A stretch of DNA of 64,000 nt from Sphingobacterium phlebotomi (GCF_008180195.1 NZ_VTAV01000005.1:124001-188000); one strand, 5' to 3'; positions 35,189-45,080 are shown, numbered from the stretch's first letter. Translations and numbers: made by a program. The notes: generated from the sequence alone by a model not told the origin.

Positions 35189-36037
35189 ATGCCCATCAAT
35201 TTTTTACAAAATATTAAAGTATCGGATTCGCTCAAGTTAAACCCAATAGCGGATCAAGGTGTGCAACGTTTTGATTTAGTAACGGAGCATATACGAGATG
35301 CTTATATTTTCTCCTGTAGCGGTTTGAGAGGTAACCAACCTTTATTTAACGATGGTTGTCCGTCCCTTATTTTTATGCCCCAGAAATCGGATGTCGTAAT
35401 TTTAACGGAAAAGGGCGAAACGCGAAAAGTTAACTTTGCTTGGATATGTTGCGGGGTCATCAAAAATACGTACTGGGAAATACCAAACGACCTCGAATAT
35501 ATTTTGGTTATCCGTTTCCAGCCCTCATCTTTTTATTCGCTTTTTAACGTGCGTCCCTCCGTCTTTTTTTCAAAACCAATCTGTAATTTGGAAGACATTG
35601 TGGGGGAAAAATGGATGCAGATTTTTAATAAAATGTATGAAGAAAAAACATGGACGGAGCAGCTCTCTTTTTTAGATGATGTTTTTTCATTATTCCAAAC
35701 CAATCATAGCTGCCCACATATTTTAAACGCCGCTACGAATTATATTGAAGATAAAAGAGGTAATGCGACTGTTTCAGATGTTCTTCAACATTTAGGTAAA
35801 GGAGTTAATGCAAAATGGTTACATAGGAATTTTGTTAAATATATCGGGATTTCTCCCAAAAGGTATATTTCTCTTCAGCGATTTATTTATACCTATAGAC
35901 AATACAAAATAAGTAAATCTGAGGGTTTTTTGGACGTCATTCTGCCTTCGGGTTATTATGATTACAACCATTTTTTGAAGGACTTCAAGCGCTACATTGG
36001 CATAGCACCGTCTAAGCATTTCGGGATTAAACGATAA
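35189..36037 (+). CDS. AraC-family transcriptional regulator
   Basis: The 282-residue protein carries the AraC HTH at the C-terminus (about 175-282): ATNYIEDKRGNATVSDVLQHLG, WLHRNFVKYIGISPKRYISLQRF and the second helix pair YYDYNHFLKDFKRYIGIAPSKHF. The N-terminal part (about 1-150) resembles the cupin-like sensor found in Bacteroidota AraC regulators (GCPSLIFMPQK). The effector is unknown. It is divergent from the methionine aminopeptidase gene and converges with the YoaK-like gene after 6 bp, so its target could be either or a distant gene. Confidence 0.9.
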   Translation: MPINFLQNIKVSDSLKLNPIADQGVQRFDLVTEHIRDAYIFSCSGLRGNQPLFNDGCPSLIFMPQKSDVVILTEKGETRKVNFAWICCGVIKNTYWEIPNDLEYILVIRFQPSSFYSLFNVRPSVFFSKPICNLEDIVGEKWMQIFNKMYEEKTWTEQLSFLDDVFSLFQTNHSCPHILNAATNYIEDKRGNATVSDVLQHLGKGVNAKWLHRNFVKYIGISPKRYISLQRFIYTYRQYKISKSEGFLDVILPSGYYDYNHFLKDFKRYIGIAPSKHFGIKR

Positions 36038-36043
36038 TGACAA

Positions 36044-36811
36044 CTATGATAAGTTTCTTTCGCTTGATTTTGTTTTCCAGCGGTAACGATTGTGGTGGGA
36101 CAATCGCCTTTTTAGATGGAAAAAGCTGAGTTTAAAATAATCGTAAAACATCGCCATGATCAACAATCCTACAGCTACCAGAAGGGTTTTAAAATGGAAT
36201 TGAGGGACGAGAAATCCGCCAAGGACAGAACCTATAAAAAAGAAAAAAATGATGAAACATTTTAAATAAACACCCTGTTTTAAATTTTTTAAACGGTGTT
36301 TGTAGCGTTTTCGAAAAATGAATAAAGATAATTCTATACCTAAGTCGGTAAACAAACCCGTTAAGTGGGTTGTACGTACCACGGAGTTAGAAACGCGGGT
36401 CACTAGTGCATTTTGAAGACCCATGCCGAATAACAAAACAAGAGCTAATACGTTAGCGTTGGCCCAGGTAGAAGAAGATAAAGCAACAAAAAGTAAACAT
36501 ATTATTTCAACGGAAATCGGAAAAATATAAGGGCTCGCAACCGATCTTCTTGAAAAAAGCTCTATCAATAAACTCGAACAAAATGCACCCAACATAAAGG
36601 CGGCGACATAGAATACAAATACGATTGATGACGCATATTTATGGAGTACGATATTTTCTGCAAAATAAGCGAAGTGACCCGTGACGTTGGTTGTAAGGAC
36701 CTGCAATTGCATCACACCACTGACATTTACCAGGCCGGCAACAAATGACAGCATGGATGCTAACCTTAAATTATGTGTATAGGTTCTTTTTTTTCCTTCG
36801 TGGCGAAACAT
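36044..36811 (-). CDS. YoaK/DUF1275 family membrane protein
   Basis: The 255-residue protein has about six membrane helices. It carries YoaK-type text: LASMLSFVAGLVNVSGVMQLQVLTTNVTGHFAYFAE at the start, MGLQNALVTRVSNSVVRTTHLTGLFTDLGIEL in the middle and FFFFIGSVLGGFLVPQF after a basic loop. The C-terminal 35 residues are basic (HLKRRLSHHNRYRWKTK). The transport or signalling role of DUF1275 proteins is not known to me. It is monocistronic and convergent with the AraC gene. Confidence 0.88.
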   Translation of the reverse strand: MFRHEGKKRTYTHNLRLASMLSFVAGLVNVSGVMQLQVLTTNVTGHFAYFAENIVLHKYASSIVFVFYVAAFMLGAFCSSLLIELFSRRSVASPYIFPISVEIICLLFVALSSSTWANANVLALVLLFGMGLQNALVTRVSNSVVRTTHLTGLFTDLGIELSLFIFRKRYKHRLKNLKQGVYLKCFIIFFFFIGSVLGGFLVPQFHFKTLLVAVGLLIMAMFYDYFKLSFFHLKRRLSHHNRYRWKTKSSERNLS

Positions 36812-36990
36812 TTTACTTTTAACCTTCTTATTAAGATATGGACAAAGGTAAACAAAATTAACTCGGTATACTCCAATGTGATAATTTTGTCGTAACAGAT
36901 CAATACGGTTCCATGCCGATAAAAATGCTGCTATATATTGAAATCTGAATGCTTAAAACGAGGAAAATCACGACCTTGACATCCTCCGCG

Positions 36991-38124
36991 TTACGCTTCG
37001 GAGAACATGGAGCGTTGCAACGGAATTTCGAAACGGTCGTATAACTTGGCTTCCATATCATCCGGTTGGGTCAACGTATAATATGCTCCCGTCAGTTTCA
37101 GGCCTTCATCCGTTCTGATAATCCCCATTTTAAGAAAACCAAAACGCTCCTCGCAATAAGCAACTAGTTCGACGTTACTGTTCTCAAGTTGTAAAGGGGC
37201 GACTGTGAGATCATCATAGGTCGCGATGTTATGAAGAAGCGAATAACCCCCGGCACCGGCTACAATATACGGTACCATATTACCGTCTGGATATGTTTTA
37301 TGAAAGCGCTGGTAATTGTGTACATGACCGCTGAACACAACATCGGGTATGACGGAAGCTTCTGCGAAAGCGTTCTCTAGAAAATCAATCATGACGATAC
37401 TTGATCCGTGGTTCGTATCGGCCGAGTATGGAGCGTGATGTATACATACGATAATAGCCTGCTCATCTCGCTGTATGGCGGCATCCCGTAATTCTTCTAT
37501 AAACCATTCGCGCTGCTCATCGGTAATGATACCATGCTTGGTGGCGTTGGCATACAGACCTATAAAACGTGCAAGCGGTGTTTCTAATGTCCAATATACA
37601 TTGGGCTGTACCATGCTCTTCCGGTTGACGCCTGAACCATAACTTACGGGTCGGCTGTGTGTATCACAGAAGACATCCATGAAGGCGTCGAGACTTTGGT
37701 ACGGACTGGACGCACTCGGATTGATATCGCCATCGTGGTTACCCGCTATAGCGAAGATAGGAGCTGGATAATGATTATAAGGCTTTAGAAATTGTACCGG
37801 ATATTCATGTGCTTCACCATGATTATAAACGATATCGCCCAAATGGAAAAGGAAAGTAGGCGGTGCATCCGGATGTTCTTCAATTTGTTGGGCTAGCGTA
37901 TGGGCAACCGTTGCCTGAAAATCAGAATGACGGACACTGCCCGTGTCGCCAACCATGTGGAAAAACATACGGTCTTGTATTTCGTTGGTCGTTTTCCCAA
38001 TGACCTTTTCTATGTTCAAGCGATATGGATATTCGCCCGTAGGAGTAGGTAACGGTTTGAAGTTGTGTGAATCATCACTGGTATGGGTCAACACAACTGG
38101 GACATTGTATTTTATATTTTCCAT
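36991..38124 (-). CDS. Calcineurin-like metallophosphoesterase (purple-acid-phosphatase-like), cytoplasmic
   Basis: I start at the ATG at 38124 (MENIKYNVPVVLTHTSDDSH), giving 377 residues; the frame runs 36 codons further but that stretch is AT-rich intergenic sequence. Motifs of the fold are VGDTGSVRHSD, LFHLGDIVYNHGE (GD), AIAGNHDGD (GNHD), CIHHAPYSADTNHGSS (HH) and FSGHVHNYQRF (GHVH). The last, GHVHNYQR, is typical of purple-acid-phosphatase-like enzymes. No signal peptide is visible. It should hydrolyse a phosphoester, but the substrate is unknown. The nmrA-like gene upstream ends 112 bp away, on the same strand. Confidence 0.88.
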   Translation of the reverse strand: MENIKYNVPVVLTHTSDDSHNFKPLPTPTGEYPYRLNIEKVIGKTTNEIQDRMFFHMVGDTGSVRHSDFQATVAHTLAQQIEEHPDAPPTFLFHLGDIVYNHGEAHEYPVQFLKPYNHYPAPIFAIAGNHDGDINPSASSPYQSLDAFMDVFCDTHSRPVSYGSGVNRKSMVQPNVYWTLETPLARFIGLYANATKHGIITDEQREWFIEELRDAAIQRDEQAIIVCIHHAPYSADTNHGSSIVMIDFLENAFAEASVIPDVVFSGHVHNYQRFHKTYPDGNMVPYIVAGAGGYSLLHNIATYDDLTVAPLQLENSNVELVAYCEERFGFLKMGIIRTDEGLKLTGAYYTLTQPDDMEAKLYDRFEIPLQRSMFSEA

Positions 38125-38236
38125 AAAGCAAACATAAGAAATCAATATTAACTTAATGTGAAATGATGGATACTTAACATGATAAGGCAGACTTATGACA
38201 TAAAAGAAACCAATAAGCCTGCCTTGATTCATTATT

Positions 38237-39085
38237 TTAAGCCAGTGCTTCTTTAACAGATTCGGCTAACGGCGTTGTGGATCGTCCGATTAAATGGGAT
38301 AAAACCTTCTTGTCGTCGAATAGATCACCTTTGGAGGCGCCTACATCCCAACTCGCAATAGCTTGTGCAAGTGGTTCAGGTAAACCTAACGACGCCAGTA
38401 CATCGGCATATTCCGATTCGGAAAGGTTATTGTAAGGGATGTCTTTCCCAGTTTGTCGAGAAATTTCGGCAGCTAAGTCTTTTAAGGTATACGCTTCGTC
38501 TCCTGCTAATTCGTAGACCTTTCCAACCTGATCTTCACTGCTCAGCACGATTGCCGCTGCTTCTGCGTAATCGGCGCGTGAAGCAGATGAAATCTTGCCG
38601 TGGCCTGCACTTCCTACAAACGCACCGGCACCCAAAGCACCCGGAATGGAAGCAGTGTAGTTTTCCGTATACCAACCGTTTCTTAAGATGGTGTAGGGAA
38701 TGCCAGAAGCTTTGAGTAGTTCTTCGGTTTCGAGATGTTCGGGTGCTAAGCTCAAAGAGGACGAGTCTGCACGAAGAAGGCTTGTATAGACAATCCATCG
38801 GACACCCGCTTGACGTGCGGCATCGATAACATTTTGATGTTGTACCTTGCGCTGCCCAACCTCATTTCCAGAAATGAGCAAAAGGTGGTCGATCCCCTGA
38901 AGTCCTTCAATTAGGGTTTCAGGTTTGTTGTAATCAAACGCGGAGGTTGCAATACCTAGATCTGTAGCTTTTTCCGGCGAGCGTACAAGCGCAATCAAAT
39001 TATCCGCATCTACACGTTGTTTTAATTTTTCTACTACCAAACGACCCAGTTGTCCAGTAGCTCCGGTGATTCCTATTTTTGTCAT
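38237..39085 (-). CDS. qorB: NAD(P)H:quinone oxidoreductase, QorB type (atypical SDR, NmrA-like)
   Basis: The 282-residue protein is collinear with E. coli QorB. It starts MTKIGITGATGQLGRLVVEKL, with the NADP-binding GATGQLG loop. Family-specific text follows: LLLISGNEVGQRKVQHQNVIDAA, IVYTSLLRADSSSLSLAPEH, YTILRNGWYTENY and VGASKGDLFDDKKVLSHLIG. It should reduce quinones or related electrophiles with NADPH. The rrf2 gene lies upstream on the same strand (52 bp). A partial copy of the rrf2 operator (39102-39120) lies directly before the start, so it is probably controlled by that regulator. E. coli QorB is instead controlled by an HxlR-type regulator. Confidence 0.92.
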   Translation of the reverse strand: MTKIGITGATGQLGRLVVEKLKQRVDADNLIALVRSPEKATDLGIATSAFDYNKPETLIEGLQGIDHLLLISGNEVGQRKVQHQNVIDAARQAGVRWIVYTSLLRADSSSLSLAPEHLETEELLKASGIPYTILRNGWYTENYTASIPGALGAGAFVGSAGHGKISSASRADYAEAAAIVLSSEDQVGKVYELAGDEAYTLKDLAAEISRQTGKDIPYNNLSESEYADVLASLGLPEPLAQAIASWDVGASKGDLFDDKKVLSHLIGRSTTPLAESVKEALA

Positions 39086-39101
39086 ATTATTAATATTTAT
39101 T

Positions 39102-39120
39102 TGTAATAAGATTTGTTACA
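39102..39120. promoter_or_regulatory. Candidate Rrf2 operator before qorB
   Basis: TGTAAT-N7-GTTACA matches the core of the larger palindrome upstream of rrf2 (TGTAAT-N7-ATTACA) with one mismatch and the same 7-bp spacer. It lies 17 bp upstream of the qorB start. Confidence 0.6.
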
Positions 39121-39137
39121 TTAAGGGGCAAAAAAAA

Positions 39138-39548
39138 TTATTCAAATTGCTCTACAAAATTTTTAAGCGTTTTGTGAGAAAGGGCAGTAGACACCATCTC
39201 ATCCGTTTCGACAAAAAGTTGATCCAATTTTTTGTTGATATGTTTTCCTATGGGGCATTTTGGATTGGGAGTTTGATTTTTTTTTCCTAATACGCTCGTG
39301 TTTTTGACAGCTTTGTAAATAGCAGCCAAACTTATTTCATGGGTTGGAACCCCCAACATAGACCCGCCTTCTTTACCTTTTTTGCTGATCACCCAACCTT
39401 GATCCTGTAAAAAACCGAGTTCTTTACGAACAATTACCGGATTGATATGGATACTACCTGCAATCCAATCCGAGCTCAGCCACTGTTCAGGAGTTTTACC
39501 CAAAAGCGTCAATATATGTATCACTGTTGCAAACCGTGTGTTGTTCAT
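39138..39548 (-). CDS. Rrf2-family transcriptional regulator
   Basis: I start at the ATG at 39548 (MNNTRFATVIHILTLL), giving 136 residues; a second ATG at 39566 adds six. The winged HTH is evident: WLSSDWIAGSIHINPVIVRKELGFLQDQGWVISKKGKEGGSML. The C-terminal dimerisation helix carries a single Cys (NPKCPIG), unlike the three-Cys iron-sulphur members IscR and NsrR. It is therefore more like the redox-thiol or small-molecule branch (inference). A perfect 13-bp-arm palindrome (39571-39603) lies immediately upstream, and a related half-strength site lies before qorB downstream. Both suggest repression of itself and qorB. Confidence 0.9.
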   Translation of the reverse strand: MNNTRFATVIHILTLLGKTPEQWLSSDWIAGSIHINPVIVRKELGFLQDQGWVISKKGKEGGSMLGVPTHEISLAAIYKAVKNTSVLGKKNQTPNPKCPIGKHINKKLDQLFVETDEMVSTALSHKTLKNFVEQFE

Positions 39549-39570
39549 GGAGGCAAAGTTAATCATAAAT

Positions 39571-39603
39571 ATTTAACTGTAATAAATAATATTACAGTTA
39601 AAT
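39571..39603. promoter_or_regulatory. Palindromic operator upstream of the Rrf2 regulator
   Basis: The arms ATTTAACTGTAAT (39571-39583) and ATTACAGTTAAAT (39591-39603) are perfectly complementary with a 7-bp spacer. It sits 22 bp before the rrf2 start, the right place for autoregulation, and its core recurs before qorB. Confidence 0.75.
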
Positions 39604-39724
39604 AAGGGATGTACTTTTATAGATAATATATAACACATTAGTGACAAATAAGAGCTGTTTAATCCAAACATTTTGGCTATGTTCGCAGCTTTTGGTTTTG
39701 AAGTCATGACTATAATTTTTACAT

Positions 39725-40849
39725 ATGATCGCGGAATTAGAAGATAAGGAAATTAAACAAGTTTATAAGACATCCATTATCCAACAAACGGCCTATTGGT
39801 CTGAAGTGAAAAACTTACAAGGATTGCACACGAGAGCATTCAATTTTAGAACGAAACAATCCGATTTATATATCGATAGTAAAAGTGATGCTTATTTTAT
39901 AGGAGATTTATTGATTGTTATCCAACCGATCGATAAGGAGCATAGTATTGCTTATGTACCTTATGGTCCCGAAGTAGAACCATCGGAGGAAAATCAAGGT
40001 TATTTTTTGGAACAGCTGTCCGAAAGCTTACGGACACTTCTTCCGCCGAAGTGTATTATGATCAGGTATGATTTGCCTTGGCAATCCCTATGGGCAAAAG
40101 ACGAAAGTTGTTATGATCTGCACGGCAATTGGCTCGGTGTACCGGAAAAAAGTATACAGGAGATCCGGCTCAATTATAGTACGACCCATTGGCGATTGAG
40201 AAAAGCCAATACCGATATTCTTCCTTCCAATACGATGTTCATGGATCTGCGGAAGGATGCGGATATGCTCTTCGGGAGTATGAAACCGAAAACACGATAT
40301 AATATCAACCTGTCGAAAAGGAAAGGTGTAAATGTACGTTCATTGGGAATTGAAAGTTTAGAGATTTGGTATGATTTATATCGTCAGACAGCGGCTCGAA
40401 ACAATTTCTTTTTGCATGATATCCATTATTTCCGAATTGTACTCTCCGCCAGAGCGAACGATACTTCTTCACCCGCAGATGTGTATTTATTGGTTGCCGA
40501 AGTCGAAGACAAGCCGCTAGCGGCGATGTTTTTGGTAATCTCGGCCAATAGGGGGACTTACCTCTACGGAGCTTCCGCTTCAGAAAACCGAAATTATATG
40601 GCTACTTATGCACTGCAATGGCGTGCAATGGAAATGGCGAAGGAGCGGGGTTGTACAGAATACGACTTTTTTGGAACGGCACCCAACCCGGACCCATCTC
40701 ATCCGATGTACGGACTTTATCGGTTTAAAAAAGGTTTTGGTGGGGAGATGTACCATCGTATGGGATGCTGGGATTATCCCTTGGATACAGAGAAATATAG
40801 CTATTACACTTCGGTGGAATTTAAAAACCAACGTTACCATTTAAGTTAA
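39725..40849 (+). CDS. FemA/FemB-like peptidoglycan bridge aminoacyltransferase family protein
   Basis: The 374-residue protein has the double-GNAT FemABX look. The N-terminal half contains IIQQTAYWSEVKNLQGLHTRAF and a hydrophobic strand with GDLLIVIQPID. The second half contains SMKPKTRYNINLSKRKGVNVR, GTYLYGASASENRNYMATYALQWRAMEMAKERG, and the typical end TEYDFFGTAPNPDPSHPMYGLYRFKKGFGGEMYHRMGC. It should transfer an amino acid from aminoacyl-tRNA to a peptidoglycan precursor, or be a related transferase. The gene stands alone in the plus direction. Its exact acceptor is unknown. Confidence 0.88.
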   Translation: MIAELEDKEIKQVYKTSIIQQTAYWSEVKNLQGLHTRAFNFRTKQSDLYIDSKSDAYFIGDLLIVIQPIDKEHSIAYVPYGPEVEPSEENQGYFLEQLSESLRTLLPPKCIMIRYDLPWQSLWAKDESCYDLHGNWLGVPEKSIQEIRLNYSTTHWRLRKANTDILPSNTMFMDLRKDADMLFGSMKPKTRYNINLSKRKGVNVRSLGIESLEIWYDLYRQTAARNNFFLHDIHYFRIVLSARANDTSSPADVYLLVAEVEDKPLAAMFLVISANRGTYLYGASASENRNYMATYALQWRAMEMAKERGCTEYDFFGTAPNPDPSHPMYGLYRFKKGFGGEMYHRMGCWDYPLDTEKYSYYTSVEFKNQRYHLS

Positions 40850-41006
40850 TACTGATTTTATATATCACTATCCCCCCCTTTACCTTAAAAGGGTCACATC
40901 CGGAAATTTGACAACTGTAGAAGTCCATTTTTTGTATTATCCTCGATGTCAAATATCCGAAGTGACGAGGTTTTTGTGTACTTTTTTACGGGAAAAAAGT
41001 ACAAAT

Positions 41007-42926
41007 TTATCCTTCCAATTCCATGATCTCTTCGGCTAGCTTTTCCCAATCTTGTTGGAGCTGCTGAAAAGAAGCTTTGGCAGAATTATACGTCCGGGTG
41101 GCTTCTTGAAGCTTTGGTGCATCCGAATAGACTTCTTCTTTTGCTAAATGTGCTTCAAGCTCCTTCACGGATTTCTCGCTTTCTTCTATTTGTTGTTCAA
41201 GCGTTGCCAACTCCTTGTTTTTACGTTGGATGAGCCTGTTTTTGTCTTCCGATGGAGGAGCCTTCTCTTTTTTAGGCTGCTCTTTCTCCTTCGCTACTTT
41301 CTTTTCTCCCTGAGGCTCTTTCTTCACTACACGTTTTGAACTCCATTCCTCATACTCTTGATAAGTACCCGGATACTCCTTAATTTCTTTATCTTCAATG
41401 AACCAGATTTTATTGGCCACCTGGTCTAGAAAATAACGGTCGTGCGAAACAACGATGAATGTACCCTCATATTGGTGTAACGCTTGGATAAGGATATTGA
41501 CCGATGCCATATCCAAGTGGTTGGTAGGCTCATCGAGTACGAGAAAATTTGCGTCGGCAGTCAATGCCTTCGCTAACGCAACGCGTGATTTCTCCCCACC
41601 CGACAGCACCTTGATTTTCTTAAATACATCATCACCTGTGAACAGGAAGCAACCTAAGATGGAGCGTAATTCCGTCTCGGTATGTTTCGGTGCAAAGTTG
41701 ACCAACTCCTGTATGATGCTGTTTTCGAGATGCAAGGCTTCTAATTGATGCTGTGCGAAGAATGTTTGGGATACATTATGTCCCTTGATGCTCTTACCAT
41801 CAAACTCTTTGTCGGCATCCGCGACAATGCGAAGTAAGGTAGATTTACCTTTACCGTTCGCACCGATCAGTGCTATTTTATCTCCTTTTTCAATGATGGC
41901 GCTCGTATCTCGTAAAATTTCCAGATTGGGGTACGACTTGGAAACATGCTCTAGGGTAACGACGTGCCGTCCAGAGGGTTTAGAGAAGTTAAAGCTGAAA
42001 TTTACCTCCGGGTTATCATCATCCACATCGTCCACTTTTTCCATGCGGTCGAGCGCTTTGATACGTGATTGTACCATTTTCGCTTTACTCGCTTTGGCAC
42101 GGAAACGTTCTATCAACCGTTCTTCCTGCTTGATCTTCGCTTGTTGATTTTTGAACTGATTGCTTTGGATTTCTTCACGAAGAGATTTCTCCTCCAGGTA
42201 GAAAGAATAGTTACCTGCGTAAACAGTCAGTTTAGCCCGGCGTGATTCCACGGTTTTATTAATAATTCTATCCAGAAAATAACGGTCGTGCGAGACGATG
42301 ACGATAGCGCCCTCAAACGACTGTAGATAGTTCTCCAACCATTTGATAGACGGTAAATCCAAGTGGTTGGTAGGTTCATCCAATAACAGGATATCCGGCG
42401 TTTGGAGAAGAATGCGTGCCAACATTACACGCATACGCCAGCCGCCTGAAAAGGTGGCTAAAGGCCGTTGCTGCTCATCTTCCGAGAACCCTAATCCGGC
42501 TAAAATCTCATGCGCACGAAATTCGATATTATAACCATCGAGTGCCTCAAATTCCATTTGTTTATCGCTGAGCTTGTTCAGGATCTCTTCGGAATAATCG
42601 GTTTCCAGCTTTTTTAGTAACGTTTCAATCTCCGAATGCAATTGGTTTTGCCGCTCAAAAGCTTCCATAGCTACGTGCAGGATACTTTTATCGGAATGAT
42701 ACGATAATAAATCCTGGTTAAGATAGCCAATTTTCAAATCTTTCGCCATGGAAATGGTTCCTGAAGTTGGTTTGTAATCTCCTACGATTAACTTCAGCAA
42801 AGTGGATTTACCGGCGCCATTTGCACCGATTAACCCTGCTTTATCTCCAGGTTTTATATGCCAATTGGCCTCGTCATACAACGCACGCGAGCCAATCTCG
42901 AATGTTAAATTATTAATTGATATCAT
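41007..42926 (-). CDS. ABC-F family ATPase (Uup/EttA-like)
   Basis: I start at the ATG at 42926 ([16 protein letters not shown]), giving 639 residues; a TTG at 42935 adds three and would overlap the promoter region. Two ABC cassettes are present without membrane segments. The first has [11 protein letters not shown] and [16 protein letters not shown] with [12 protein letters not shown]; the second has [26 protein letters not shown] and [12 protein letters not shown]. They are joined by a charged linker ([17 protein letters not shown]). The C-terminal coiled coil (about 555-639) is like that of Uup. ABC-F proteins act at the ribosome, mainly to rescue or protect translation. It is divergent from pyrD and has a TActTTTG box (42933-42940). 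Confidence 0.93.
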   Translation of the reverse strand: MISINNLTFEIGSRALYDEANWHIKPGDKAGLIGANGAGKSTLLKLIVGDYKPTSGTISMAKDLKIGYLNQDLLSYHSDKSILHVAMEAFERQNQLHSEIETLLKKLETDYSEEILNKLSDKQMEFEALDGYNIEFRAHEILAGLGFSEDEQQRPLATFSGGWRMRVMLARILLQTPDILLLDEPTNHLDLPSIKWLENYLQSFEGAIVIVSHDRYFLDRIINKTVESRRAKLTVYAGNYSFYLEEKSLREEIQSNQFKNQQAKIKQEERLIERFRAKASKAKMVQSRIKALDRMEKVDDVDDDNPEVNFSFNFSKPSGRHVVTLEHVSKSYPNLEILRDTSAIIEKGDKIALIGANGKGKSTLLRIVADADKEFDGKSIKGHNVSQTFFAQHQLEALHLENSIIQELVNFAPKHTETELRSILGCFLFTGDDVFKKIKVLSGGEKSRVALAKALTADANFLVLDEPTNHLDMASVNILIQALHQYEGTFIVVSHDRYFLDQVANKIWFIEDKEIKEYPGTYQEYEEWSSKRVVKKEPQGEKKVAKEKEQPKKEKAPPSEDKNRLIQRKNKELATLEQQIEESEKSVKELEAHLAKEEVYSDAPKLQEATRTYNSAKASFQQLQQDWEKLAEEIMELEG

Positions 42927-42932
42927 TTGCTG

Positions 42933-42940
42933 CAAAAGTA
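42933..42940 (-). promoter_or_regulatory. Bacteroidota -7 promoter box for the ABC-F gene
   Basis: On the minus strand this reads TACTTTTG, a perfect fit to the TAnnTTTG consensus, 6 bp before the ABC-F start. Transcription would give a very short leader. Confidence 0.5.
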
Positions 42941-42963
42941 ATGAATATTTCTGCTTCTTTGGC

Positions 42964-42971
42964 TACCTTTG
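42964..42971 (+). promoter_or_regulatory. Bacteroidota -7 promoter box for pyrD
   Basis: TACCTTTG fits the TAnnTTTG consensus and lies 5 bp upstream of the pyrD ATG at 42977. It also supports that start over the longer frame to 42917, which would run through the box and into the ABC-F gene. Confidence 0.5.
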
Positions 42972-42976
42972 CACAT

Positions 42977-44002
42977 ATGTATAAAATTGTTAAGCCCTTA
43001 TTCTTCACGATGGATCCCGAAACTGCACACCACAGGGTCACGGGAGGGTTGCGCTCGTTTACGAAAATTTGGGGTGCAAAATCAGTGCTTAAATCGCTCT
43101 ATGCGGTGAATAACCCACGTTTAGAGCGTGAAGTATTCGGATTAAAATTTAGAAATCCGATTGGGCTGGCAGCTGGGTTTGATAAAAATGCGGAGTATAT
43201 CGAGGAGATGGCAGGTTTGGGCTTTGGCTTTATCGAAATTGGTACCGTAACGCCACGACCACAACCGGGAAACGATAAACCACGGATGTTCCGATTGGTA
43301 GAAGATGAGGCTTTGATAAATCGCATGGGTTTCAATAATCAGGGAGCCGATGTGGCTGCCGGTCGCTTGAAACGACTAAAAGATCGGAATAAGTTGATTA
43401 TTGGGGGGAATATCGGAAAGAATAAGATGACACCTAATGAGGAAGCCGTAAACGATTATACCTATTGTTTTAATGCCCTTTTTGAATATGTAGATTATTT
43501 TGTGGTAAATGTTAGCTCACCGAATACACCGGGTCTACGGGATTTGCAAGAGAAGGAACCTTTAAAGAAAATTTTGAACACGCTTCAGGATTTGAACCAT
43601 ACCAAATATATCCAACGACCCATTTTACTCAAAATAGCGCCAGATTTAACAGATTCCCAATTAGATGATATTGTGGAAATTGTGACGGAAACAAAAATAG
43701 CAGGTGTTATTGCCACTAATACGACTATCTCGAGAGAAGGATTGTATAGCGATCCTTCTTTAGTGAAAGAAGCAGGAGGGGTGAGTGGAAAACCGCTTAC
43801 TAAACGTTCTACTGAAGTTATTCGATACTTAGCGGAACGCTCCAATCGTTCATTCCCGATCATTGGCGTAGGGGGGATTCATTCGGCCGAAGACGCCGTA
43901 GAGAAACTGGAAGCAGGAGCAAGCTTGGTTCAAGTGTATACCGGGTTTATCTATGAAGGGCCTGCCTTGATCAGTAAAATCTGTAAGGGATTATTAAAAT
44001 AA
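42977..44002 (+). CDS. pyrD: Dihydroorotate dehydrogenase (quinone), class 2
   Basis: Starting at the ATG at 42977 ([19 protein letters not shown]) gives 341 residues with the usual class 2 beginning. Family motifs: [78 protein letters not shown] with the catalytic Ser, [27 protein letters not shown] and [29 protein letters not shown]. It oxidises dihydroorotate to orotate in pyrimidine synthesis, passing electrons to membrane quinone. Its stop is 3 bp from the stop of the convergent small membrane protein gene. Confidence 0.95.
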   Translation: MYKIVKPLFFTMDPETAHHRVTGGLRSFTKIWGAKSVLKSLYAVNNPRLEREVFGLKFRNPIGLAAGFDKNAEYIEEMAGLGFGFIEIGTVTPRPQPGNDKPRMFRLVEDEALINRMGFNNQGADVAAGRLKRLKDRNKLIIGGNIGKNKMTPNEEAVNDYTYCFNALFEYVDYFVVNVSSPNTPGLRDLQEKEPLKKILNTLQDLNHTKYIQRPILLKIAPDLTDSQLDDIVEIVTETKIAGVIATNTTISREGLYSDPSLVKEAGGVSGKPLTKRSTEVIRYLAERSNRSFPIIGVGGIHSAEDAVEKLEAGASLVQVYTGFIYEGPALISKICKGLLK

Positions 44003-44004
44003 AG

Positions 44005-44307
44005 TCAATCGCGATCCAAAAATTTCCGATCTTCCTCGGATAAATTCGAATAGGGGGTAGGGTTGTCCGCATCTGCACTATCTATGACCGTTGTATTATT
44101 AATGCTATACTCTTTCGGATGACTCTTTTTCCGGCGGAACATAATACCACCCGTAATAATACCTAAAATAAAAAATACACCTAAAATCAACAATTTCGAG
44201 GTGCGTATTTCCCCAAATAACCAAAAGCTCGCTTCTTCCTTGTTGTTAAATAGAATCACCAGCACTAATGCCGTGATAATACCGAATATGACCGTTTTAG
44301 GCTTCAT
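44005..44307 (-). CDS. LapA-domain-like small membrane protein (DUF1049-like)
   Basis: I start at the ATG at 44307 (MKPKTVIFGIITALVLVIL), giving 100 residues; the frame reaches 44337 but adds only ten. Two membrane helices (VIFGIITALVLVILF and LLILGVFFILGIITGGIMF) flank a short loop (NNKEEASFWLFGEIRTS), followed by a charged tail (FRRKKSHPKEYS ... SEEDRKFLDRD). This is the shape of LapA/DUF1049 proteins, which in E. coli work with LapB in lipopolysaccharide control. Family assignment is by topology and the FWLFGEIRTS loop, so moderate. It converges on pyrD. Confidence 0.7.
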   Translation of the reverse strand: MKPKTVIFGIITALVLVILFNNKEEASFWLFGEIRTSKLLILGVFFILGIITGGIMFRRKKSHPKEYSINNTTVIDSADADNPTPYSNLSEEDRKFLDRD

Positions 44308-44426
44308 ACATGTGTATATTTTTTTGCAAATTAACAAAAATTACCTACTCCACGAATTTCTAAGAACTTATAAAGTTAATATTCATTTAATATTCGTACG
44401 GTATATTTGAATACATAAAATAACGC

Positions 44427-45044
44427 ATGACCCAAGAAAACCTGTTATATGAAGATTGGTTAATAGCTATCCGGGAAAGAGATGATAAAGGGGCCTTTGG
44501 AAAGCTTTATCATCATTTCTGGGATGGGCTTTATGGTCATGCTTTGCTCCGTACCCGCGACGCACAACAGGCGGAAGATATTGTGCAGGAACTTTTTATA
44601 CAGTTTTGGGAAAAGCGTGATCGGCTGGATTCGCAAATGACCCTACCCGGGTATCTTTATGGTATGCTAAAATATAAGATCGTGGATTTCTTCAATTCCA
44701 ACAAGATCAAGCCACAATTACTTGATTTCTGGGCGGAAGATTTATACGTTTTTGTGCAACAACATCCAGAAGAACTCGAAACTTACCGTGCTTTAGAAGA
44801 GCTGTTATCGCAGGAATTGGATCGCATGCCGACTAACATGAAACAGGCCATTTTACTAAAATGGGATGAATTTAGCATCCGGGATATAGCAACACGTCTA
44901 GGGCTGTCCGAGCAGACGGTAAAAAACAATATCAGTGAAGGTAGCAAGCGCCTAAAACATGCTTTATTATCCCGCGGTATAGATCGCTATAGTACCATGA
45001 TGGTCTTGTTTGCCCTCCAATCGCTCACCACTGCCGGAATATAA
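44427..45044 (+). CDS. ECF sigma-70 family RNA polymerase sigma factor
   Basis: The 205-residue protein has region 2 at about 20-90 (FGKLYHHFWDGLYGHALLRT, AEDIVQELFIQFWEKR) and region 4 at about 130-185 (MPTNMKQAILLKWDEFSIRDIATRLGLSEQTVKNNISEG). It is the head of the third sigma-FecR-TonB-receptor cassette of the window and shares little sequence with the other two sigma factors beyond the family core. The FecR protein starts 92 bp downstream. In that gap lies a 45-bp element (45081-45125) found again near 49.6 kb, which may be a promoter recognised by this sigma factor (inference). Confidence 0.94.
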   Translation: MTQENLLYEDWLIAIRERDDKGAFGKLYHHFWDGLYGHALLRTRDAQQAEDIVQELFIQFWEKRDRLDSQMTLPGYLYGMLKYKIVDFFNSNKIKPQLLDFWAEDLYVFVQQHPEELETYRALEELLSQELDRMPTNMKQAILLKWDEFSIRDIATRLGLSEQTVKNNISEGSKRLKHALLSRGIDRYSTMMVLFALQSLTTAGI

Positions 45045-45080
45045 GAATCCGCTTTACAATAATTTAATAAAACATTAACG

